Of a stretch of 64,000 nucleotides of DNA, positions 56,836 to 64,000 are shown piece after piece. The DNA is from Macrostomum hystrix (lineage: Eukaryota > Platyhelminthes > Macrostomidae). Positions within the stretch are counted from its first letter, which is position 1; every line of letters starts with the position of its first letter. The DNA is taken from NCBI GenBank assembly GCA_950097015.1, contig CATNEN010000038.1, forward strand, positions 24,279,001 to 24,343,000, in the 5' to 3' direction. A model generated the notes under the pieces. It was not told the DNA's origin. It worked only from the letters and a program-made list of their open reading frames with translations, and made no database searches. The translations under genes were made by a program, and so were the position numbers.

Positions 56836-57768
56836 ATGGAGCTGTCGGTGCAGACGAGGACCTACCTAGTCCTGGGCATCATGGTGTGCTGCTTTGCCGT
56901 ATTATATCCGAAAATCTTCCACCCAATGATCATGGCCTGCCTAGGCATGCGCCAGTCATCCTCATCGTCGGCATCTTCGTCAGGCGACTGGCCAGACAGC
57001 GCGGCTCATCCGAGACTGCGCCGACCGATGCCCGGTGGCGCCAGTTCTGGCGGACCTGGAGGCCCTGGAGGCCGCATGGCGGCTGAGCACGCGGCCTCGA
57101 TGCAGGCCCGCCAGCAGAGCGGCGGCTTTGGCGGCAAAGGCAACGTAGTAGGTCTAATTCTACCGGTGTACGCTATCGGCATTGTGCTTTACCTGGTGTA
57201 CACCTTAGTTAAAGTAATGGGCGGCTTCAAGTCCAATAATGCTAACGGCAACAATGGTCGCAACGGGAATAGCTCCGTTAATGATTATTATAAAAATTTT
57301 CATTTCGATCCGTTGAGCGGCGAATTTGTTGATAATAACGGCGGCAACGAAGGCCCGGGTGATCGTCGACGCAACGGCAACCATTTCAGTGGCGGCAGCG
57401 GCGATGTCGGTAGCGCCGTTGACCCCGCCGGCTCAGACCAGAATCGATACGAAAGAATGCACAGAGATTTGGAGAAGCTGCTGCGTCGAGTGGACGATCA
57501 GGACATCTCGGAGAATGAGCTGGTGCAGCTGCGCAGCAGACTAGAAGAGACTGAGCGACAGATGACTACCATCCTGAGCGCTATGCAGAATCTGCAACAC
57601 AAGCAGGCTTCAAGTGCTGCCGCCACCGCCTCTGACGCTGTTGCATCAACTTCCGCTTCGCCGGAAGCGGTTAAAGAAAATGACGCAGCATCTAATTCGC
57701 CTGCTAAAGAGGCGGATGAGTGCGAGACTCGACATAGAAAGGCCTACCCGTTGGCCTCGGACGAGTAG
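56836..57768 (+). CDS. RIC3: RIC-3 acetylcholine receptor chaperone
   Basis: A single exon of 310 aa, with a strong splice acceptor (TTTCATTTCCAG) 33 nt upstream of the ATG and an AATAAA at 57867. An N-terminal hydrophobic segment at residues 10-28 (LVLGIMVCCFAVLYP) is followed by a Pro/Gly-rich linker. A second segment at about 104-126 (ILPVYAIGIVLYLVYTL) matches the RIC-3 block IIPIYGFGIFLYILYILFK. A coiled coil at about 200-250 (RMHRDLEKLLRRVDDQDI) follows. RIC-3 is an ER membrane protein that helps nicotinic and 5-HT3 receptors assemble and reach the surface. The architecture and length fit the family, and lack of introns in the coding part is notable beside the split neighbours. Confidence 0.88.
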   Translation: MELSVQTRTYLVLGIMVCCFAVLYPKIFHPMIMACLGMRQSSSSSASSSGDWPDSAAHPRLRRPMPGGASSGGPGGPGGRMAAEHAASMQARQQSGGFGGKGNVVGLILPVYAIGIVLYLVYTLVKVMGGFKSNNANGNNGRNGNSSVNDYYKNFHFDPLSGEFVDNNGGNEGPGDRRRNGNHFSGGSGDVGSAVDPAGSDQNRYERMHRDLEKLLRRVDDQDISENELVQLRSRLEETERQMTTILSAMQNLQHKQASSAAATASDAVASTSASPEAVKENDAASNSPAKEADECETRHRKAYPLASDE

Positions 57769-57869
57769 AGAAAACTAGAGTCGGGAAAGTTCCAGGCATT
57801 ATCGATCGGTTGAAGATTATTCGATTCGGCTAAGGACAACCTTAAATATTGTTAACTGAGACTACAAAT

Positions 57870-58475
57870 AAATACAAACAAGTTTTAGTTAGGCAATCGA
57901 TATATATAACAAATATCGTCACTGTTCTGTTATTCTATTACTCGAATCTGTCTGTCTAAGCGTTCTTTTTTTATTGGCTTTATCGATTCAAATCTTACAC
58001 TGAACACAGAGAACTTTTTAGTTTAGTAATTCTTTTTTTTAATAATAATTATTTCTTTTTTTTGCACTTAAAAACATAAAAATGGTTTATTAATAATGCA
58101 TGTTTATACTCACATATACATGCGCAAGTAGCACTTGCACTTACACACACTGCTGACATAAATATTCTTGATTTTTGTTTAACTTTTTTCTTTGTAATTT
58201 TTAGGTATTTGAGTTTATTTCAGTTCAGCTCTGCATTAGTCATACGGCATGTCTTATAGCTGATTTGTTATCCAGTGACTTTCCTAACCACATTATTTGC
58301 GGGGAGCAACTTGTTTTCTGAAACAACTGTTTGTTCTTTATTTGTTGGGCATATTTCTGTAATGACTTTCATGCAACATTTTCAGTCTAAAGTGAACCCC
58401 CCAAGATACGTTTAACGCTTAAAAAACCGCTACCTCCAAAAACGCCCTACTCCCGAAACAGCCCTAGCCATAAAA
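57870..58475. other. RIC-3 3' flank, no gene seen
   Basis: AT-rich sequence with ATATAT-rich stretches. No exon or array is recognised before the C-rich repeat. Confidence 0.4.
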
Positions 58476-58479
58476 CACC

Positions 58480-59255
58480 CAGCCATCAAAATTCAAACGC
58501 TTAAAAACACCTCTCTCACTTCAAAGCACCCCTACCCTCAAAGCACCCCTCCCTTAAAACACCCCAAACCCAAAATTCACCCTCACTCCCAAAACACCCC
58601 TTCCCCAGAGCACCCCTTCCCCAGAGCACCTCTACCCCAAAACACTTCTACCCCAAAGCTCCCCTACCCCAAAAACACCCCTACCCCAAAGCACCCCTAC
58701 CCCAAAACACCCCTACCCCAAAAACACCCCTACCCCAAAAACACCCCTACCCCAAAGCTCCCCTACCCCAAAAACACCCCTACCCCAAAGCTCCCCTACC
58801 CCAAAGCACCCCTACCCCAAAGCACCCCTACCCCAAAGCAACCCTACCCCAAATAACCCTTACCCCAAAGCACCCCTACCCCAAAGCTCCCCTACCCCAA
58901 AAACACCCCTACCCCAAAGCTCCCCTACCCCAAAAACACCCCTACCCCAAAGCACCCCTACCACAAAACACCCCTACCCCAAAGCACCCCTACCCCAAAG
59001 CAACCCTACCCCAAAGCACCCCTACCCCAAAGCTCCCCTACCCCAAAGCACCCCTACCCCAAAGCAACCCTACCCCAAATAACCCCTACCCCAAAGCACC
59101 CCTACCCCAAAGCTCCCCTACCCCAAAAACACCCCTACCCCAAAGCACCCCTACCACAAAACACCCCTACCCCAAAACACCCCTATCCCCAAATCACCCC
59201 TACCCCCAAGCACCTCTACCCCTACACCACCCTACCCCCAAAAAGCACGCCTATG
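58480..59255. repeat. C-rich ACCCCTACCCCAAA minisatellite
   Basis: Copies of CCCCTACCCCAAAGCA and CCCCTACCCCAAAAACA of 14-17 bp. On the complementary strand every unit has two runs of four G (TTTGGGGTAGGGG), so quadruplex formation is likely. It resembles telomere-type DNA only superficially and is interstitial. Confidence 0.94.
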
Positions 59256-59259
59256 TCAA

Positions 59260-59930
59260 CGTATATCAATGTCATGTTGAGTTTTAAAATGCTGCTTAAG
59301 TAGCTTATTTTTACCATGTTTTTTGTTACGTACCACTACATTTTTCTTTTATTTTTTCTTTTGTTATATAATTGTTCTTTCTGTTGTGTTCTACTTGCGT
59401 TTTTGTAAGTTAACTTATTGGTATTATCATTACCATGTATATTTCAAGTCTAGTCAGGCTTCATTTCTAGGCTCACCTTGCTTGTAGATTGAAGACAATT
59501 TTTTAATACTTTTTAAGAGTGACGCTTCTTATTGATACATTATAGTCTGTCTGCATGCATAAAATACACACACTGAACTAATCTCACGTAACTATTCATT
59601 TGGATGTTTATTGAATTTATCTATCCATTTCAGATTTTCAACAGCATAGTGACTCATTGAATCCCTTTAATCCATATCAATTTTTTATTAAATTAAATGT
59701 GATTATCTTACCTATTTCGCTATTCAATACATTTTCTCACTTTTTTACTCAACTTTTAGGCCATTATTTACTTAATTTACTTTAGTTAATTCTTTGTCAG
59801 CTATTATCCACCGGTAATTCCGTAATTATATTCCCAATCTCATTTACCAAAATCCATTTATAATTTATAGTTTCTGATTTAATAAGTAGTGAAATATACT
59901 CAACGTTGTTCATGTATTAATTTCAGGATT
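59260..59930. other. AT-rich upstream region of the RWDD2-like gene
   Basis: No coding exon is recognised. It ends in a splice-acceptor-like TATTAATTTCAG at 59926. Confidence 0.4.
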
Positions 59931-59952
59931 TCCATCAGGTTGCCGCTTGGCC

Positions 59953-61236
59953 ATGTCTGAATCGGGCGCCAATTCTCAGCACCAATTACTGCAGTGTCTG
60001 CAGGCTCAGGTGTCTGAATTGGACCTATTGCTTAGTATGTATCCTAACCAATCAGAGTTGGCCATAGACGATTGCGCCGCAGTTGACGAGCTTAGACGTT
60101 TAGTTGCGGAGTGTGAAAATGATGCTGCTAAACTGTTAGAAAGCTGTCACTGGCGCATCGGTTTTACATTTAGGATTAGCGTAAAGGAATCTGCATCTAG
60201 AGTTGTCGAATGCGTCTGCAGGCTTCCTGGCACCTATCCGGCCTTGAAGCCGCCTGGCTTGTTCCTGCGCTCTGATTGGCTGAGCCGAGAACGTCTGCGA
60301 TTGGTCAGCGAAGCCTTGGCCAATGAGATGGAGTCTGTGTTTACACCGGGCGAGCCACTGCTTTATCAGGTGTGGTGGAGCTAATAAATATATAATAATA
60401 TGGTCATACTAGACCTGAATGCCGTAGGAATTTAACTCCTCATGTATCCATTGACCATATAGGAAGGGCTTCCACCACAGAAGTTACAAAAACTTATAGA
60501 AATTTCTCAAACCCGAAATTTCATAACGGCGAATCGCGCTGCAGCAATAGAAAACCTCACGACGTCGACTTTGACTGCAGATATAGGAGAATTAACGACG
60601 TCATAAAGTCTCCTAGCGCTGCGTTGCGATTCGATGCCATAGCCTGGTAGTCTCCTTGGTTTTATATCAACCGATTGCAGACTCAACCTTGCTCTCCCAT
60701 TTTAGGTGTTGAGTTGGCTATCCGATTTCGTCTGTACTAACGTCTACGTCTCCGAAGAATTGTCAACTTCAGCTTTGTGTAGTACAGCGACAGCCTCGCC
60801 AAAGACGGGCGCTGTGTCGCCAAATCTGTGCCGATTGTGGATCCACAGTCATCATATTTACAATAGTTTGAAAAGACGGGACATTCTCAACTGGAGTCAC
60901 GAACTTCGCCTAACTGGCTTCTCTATTGTTGGCAAACCTGGTGTTGTGTGCGTCGAAGGCGCCGAGTCTGCAGCCGAAGAGTTCTGGCAGAGGCTGCGTC
61001 GATTAAACTGGAAGAAGCTCACCTTGAAAGAAAAGGACACGTGTTCACCAGATTGTTCGACTAAAGAACGCGAGCAGTTCTGCAGATTTGTTGATTTTCG
61101 CGAATTGTCCTTCAACGCTAGGCCCGGCCGTGGACGCGAGGTGCTACAGGACTGGGGTCTGGTGATTCGATTCCTTGAGGATAGAGGCTTGGGCCATGTT
61201 ATACCATTGTACTTTGGCAACCTGACTGCCAAGTGA
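59953..61236 (+). CDS. RWDD2: RWD domain-containing protein 2 (RWDD2A/B-like)
   Basis: Two exons, 59953-60369 and 60706-61236, join in phase 0 (CAG|GTGTGG, TTTTAG|GTG) for 315 aa. The first exon is an RWD domain (about residues 8-138) with the opening VSELDLLLSMYPNQSEL and the RWD proline motif in GTYPALKPP. The second is the family-specific C-terminal domain with LWIHSHHIYN, LTGFSIVGKPGVVCVEG, EEFWQRLRRLNWKK and the end YFGN. Length and block order match vertebrate RWDD2. Molecular function is not well known; RWD domains are protein-interaction folds. The ATG at 59953 is chosen because a TTG two codons upstream is not a eukaryotic start. An AATAAA lies at 61369. Confidence 0.9.
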
Positions 61237-61379
61237 CTTTTATCTTTGGTACTATGCCTTTCATTGCTGATGCATTCCTATTGACTTTACTATTTATAAT
61301 TAACGATACAAAATAGAACCAAAACTTAAGTAACTAATTTACTTTAGTAACTAGCATTTAATTCTACCAATAAAATAGA

Positions 61380-61620
61380 GAAAAATGATACCTAGCCAGC
61401 TAGACCAGATGTGAAGTACAAAAATTGGACTTACAAAAAGGCTGCGTACAGCTAGCTGTTCAATCCGTGAACTGGGTAGGCCATCACAAATATAAAAATT
61501 TCCACTCCAGCTTATGCCCTTACCCATTTTACAAATTAAATGTCTACTAAATTCGAACTCACGAAGTCTCAGTCAAAAGTCCGACACTCGAACCACTGGC
61601 CTACGACATACAAGCTCCCT
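61380..61620 (-). mobile_element. degenerate tRNA-like SINE remnant
   Basis: The reverse strand shows CCAGTGGTTCGAGTGTCGGA and GAGTTCGAATTTAG, a weakened A/B-box-like pair. The family is not clear. Confidence 0.35.
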
Positions 61621-61639
61621 CCTCATTTAAGGTTAAATT

Positions 61640-62185
61640 TACATAATGTATCTTAAAGCCTGTCTACTTACCAATAGATTGGGTGCTCATACACCTACCT
61701 GTCAAATTAACTGTAATGGTTGTGTTTTGTGTAGCTCTCGCTATTTGCTTTTACTTGCTAGTCGGCTTTCACTGTGTCAGCCATGTGCAAAATATGTACA
61801 CGTATTATTAACGAACACGACCGACACAAACGACAACTACTGATACCTAGTTTTTTGCCTAGGTATTGTGTATTAACTGGCGATTTCACACTTTTAAAAC
61901 AAGAAAAAGTCGTGTCGTGTAGGGCAGGAAAACAGTTATATTCCGAAATGGCTTACTAAATATAAAGCATGGGGTGAGGGCTTAGCTGTTTTGGGGTTGA
62001 AGTTGTTTGAAATGATCCAAGATTTAAAACAAACATGGCGATAATATTTTACAATTTCACAATAAAAACATCTCGGGGTTAGGTTATAAATAGCAATGAA
62101 GCCTTTTAAAATTTTTAACTTTTAAAATTCAAGTCCGCGAGGACGAAATAACGAAACCGCGGCCTCCACCGCGCGATTTAACAGT
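61640..62185. other. spacer, no gene seen
   Basis: Short open frames only. None resembles a known protein and there is no splice context. Confidence 0.4.
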
Positions 62186-62189
62186 AGGT

Positions 62190-62640
62190 AAAACTACCAA
62201 GGTGGAGGACAATTTTCCCGAAGGTCATAGATTTTCCATTAGCGCTAGTGTATGTCATACACCCCTATGCACAATGCACCTCAGTGCGGCCTTGCCAGGC
62301 AGCCAGCATGTCACCCGAATATCTCTAAATCTTCGTCTTCGGTGGTCACCTACCTTTATCTAGACGGACTGCTGGACCTTCAAGGGCTACAACAAGTGGA
62401 AATAGGCCACTATGGATGGACACCCTGACGCGAATTTCTCCAATTTCACTGACCAAGCCGAAATATTAGGCGCAGCTCAACCACAGTACAACATTGCCTA
62501 GTCTGTCAAGCAATCAGTCACCACCCAACGCTGTTAGCATTCAGGCGCTGCCAAAAAAAATCAGCGCCTTTTCCCCCTTGGTATCAAAACGGGCGGCAAA
62601 ATAAATGGCTTGGTAGTCTTACTGGTAATGGTAATCAGTC
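62190..62640 (+). repeat. dispersed repeat family R1, copy C
   Basis: The closest relative is copy A (0.5-1.1 kb), with the same ACCTTTATCTAGACGGACTG, CTGGACCTTCAAGGGCTACA and GCGAATTTCTCCAATTTC blocks and the same end (GGCTTGGTAGTCTTACTG). Confidence 0.7.
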
Positions 62641-63029
62641 AAACGACTTTCCCCTGCAGCAGTACTTGCTGCGTCCTGCGAGCGAAAAATATTTACCACG
62701 AAGCTTTTTAAAAATAGACACGCGTTATAGTTGTAAAAAGCTCTTTGTCTTCATTCTTTGGTTGTTTGACTGCAACATGAAGCTAATCTAAACCGTTAGG
62801 GTAAAGTAACGAATCGATTTCGATAAGTGTAGTAAATTAGAAATTCAGGACACACTTGTGGGCACAAGAAAAAAAATTTGGGGTAAACTCGAGTCAAAAT
62901 CAACACCGCCTAAAGTCCGTTTTTTCTGCACATCGTTGTTTATTGTTGTTTTCTTTAGCTCCAGAGAGTCTAAACCCTAGGACCTAGACAGTGTTTTTTA
63001 TTAGTATATAGTCGCAATTTATCTATAGC

Positions 63030-63690
63030 TGAGTGAAAACTCCAACTTGGGGTGGTGGCGTTACGATAAGATAAGACAAATGAAAACTCCAACTTGGGGT
63101 GGTGGCGTTACGATAAGATAAGACAAATGAAAACTCCAACTTGGGGTGGTGGCGTTACGATAAGATAAGACAAATGAAAACTCCAACTTGGGGTGGTGGC
63201 GTTACGATAAGATAAGACAAATGAAAACTCCAACTTGGGGTGGTGGCGTTACGATAAGATAAGACAAATGAAAACTCCAACTTGGGGTGGTGGCGTTACG
63301 ATAAGATAAGACAAATGAAAACTCCAACTTGGGGTGGTGGCGTTACGATAAGATAAGACAAATGAAAACTCCAACTTGGGGTGGTGGCGTTACGATAAGA
63401 TAAGACAAATGAAAACTCCAACTTGGGGTGGTGGCGTTACGATAAAACAAGACAAATGAAAACTCCAACTTGGGGTGGTGGCGTTACGATAAAACAAGAC
63501 AAATGAAAACTCCAACTTGGGGTGGTGGCGTTACGATAAGATAAGACAAATGAAAACTCCAACTTGGGGTGGTGGCGTTACGATAAAACAAGACAAATGA
63601 AAACTCCAACTTGGGGTGGTGGCGTTACGATAAGACAAGACAAATGAAAACTCCAACTTGGGGTGGTGGCGTTACGATAAGATAAGACAA
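63030..63690. repeat. 47-bp satellite, 14 copies
   Basis: Units contain CTCCAACTTGGGGTGGTGGC and ACGATAAGATAAGAC. Copies are nearly identical; only a GATAAG / AAACAAG / GACAAG variant differs. This indicates very recent expansion or active homogenisation. Each unit carries one or two GATA motifs (GATAAG). Confidence 0.96.
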
Positions 63691-63944
63691 AAAGCGACTG
63701 CGAGTCATGTACACCAGAGTATGAGAGAGGCTTCGAAAGGGTAATGATAAGACGACCGATCTCGTTTGCCTAACTATTTTCAGTAGGCTCAAGATATCAT
63801 TTGTTAAAGGGGAGCCAAATAAACAAAATATACTAGAAACACTTAAAACGAGCCCACCATTTTATTTATCCATTTACTTATTTACGTAAAATTTATAAAT
63901 TTTAACACATTCTTTTTTCAGGTTTAAATATTCAACTAATTATA

Positions 63945-64000
63945 ATGCGTCGGCATAAACAAACATCGCCAGCTGATCTGTCAGATCGGAATGATGGAAT
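63945..64000 (+). CDS. first coding exon of the next gene (partial)
   Basis: A strong acceptor (TTCTTTTTTCAG, AG at 63920-63921) precedes an ATG at 63945 that opens MRRHKQTSPADL and runs off the window. The arrangement is the same as for RIC-3, AKAP10 and RWDD2 upstream. The product is unknown. Confidence 0.4.
   Translation, partial: MRRHKQTSPADLSDRNDG

Overview
The window is nuclear DNA of a bilaterian animal. It holds intron-split genes with GT-AG junctions for metazoan families (AKAP10, RIC-3, a KDM5 relative, a tetraspanin, RWDD2, a multi-Kazal secreted protein), tRNA-derived SINEs and long polyglutamine/polyalanine codon runs. No operon or bacterial features are visible. Intergenic DNA is AT-rich. 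About a third of the window (roughly 22 kb, my estimate by adding up arrays) is tandem repeat, with more than 20 arrays that mostly have different unit sequences. I cannot name the species; a repeat-rich lophotrochozoan or flatworm would fit, but that is inference.

Layout. 0-6 kb: one orphan minus-strand exon, a 1.9-kb purine-only minisatellite, dispersed repeats, SINE pieces and a hAT-type transposon terminus. 6.05-13.76 kb (minus): a four-exon Fe(II)/2-oxoglutarate TauD/TfdA-like dioxygenase whose exons join perfectly in frame (354 aa) although introns 1 and 3 are filled with arrays. 14.2-19.7 kb: a 5.5-kb satellite of 17-bp units with higher-order structure. 19.8-22.4 kb (minus): a two-exon tetraspanin (238 aa). 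22.4-25.6 kb: AT-rich spacer with one SINE and one orphan exon. 25.6-40.9 kb (plus): a nine-exon KDM5-like gene (about 1738 aa) that keeps the PLU-1 region and two PHD fingers but has lost the iron ligands of the JmjC domain and shows no JmjN, ARID or C5HC2 finger. Its 6.3-kb seventh intron contains a 5.96-kb unit with 13-bp terminal inverted repeats and inverted 24-bp subterminal arrays. These flank a minus-strand cassette coding for a CxxC coiled-coil/BEN-like protein and a CtIP/Sae2 C-terminal domain. 42.4-48.0 kb (plus): AKAP10 with two RGS-like domains and a PKA-anchoring C-terminus (511 aa). 48.8-51.3 kb: two more arrays. 51.7-52.5 kb: an intronless secreted six-domain Kazal protein built from four-cysteine Kazal modules. 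53.6-54.8 kb: a two-exon four-pass membrane protein. 56.8-57.8 kb: intronless RIC-3. 59.95-61.2 kb: RWDD2-like gene. 61.3-64 kb: a dispersed repeat copy, a 47-bp satellite and the first exon of another plus-strand gene.

The genes are ordinary eukaryotic neighbours, with no sign of joint function. The most unusual items are the KDM5-like protein predicted to be catalytically dead, the gene-carrying inverted-repeat unit in its intron, the private minisatellites in nearly every large intron, and splice acceptors 23-75 nt upstream of six start codons with no visible upstream exon, which would fit spliced-leader addition or 5'UTR introns.
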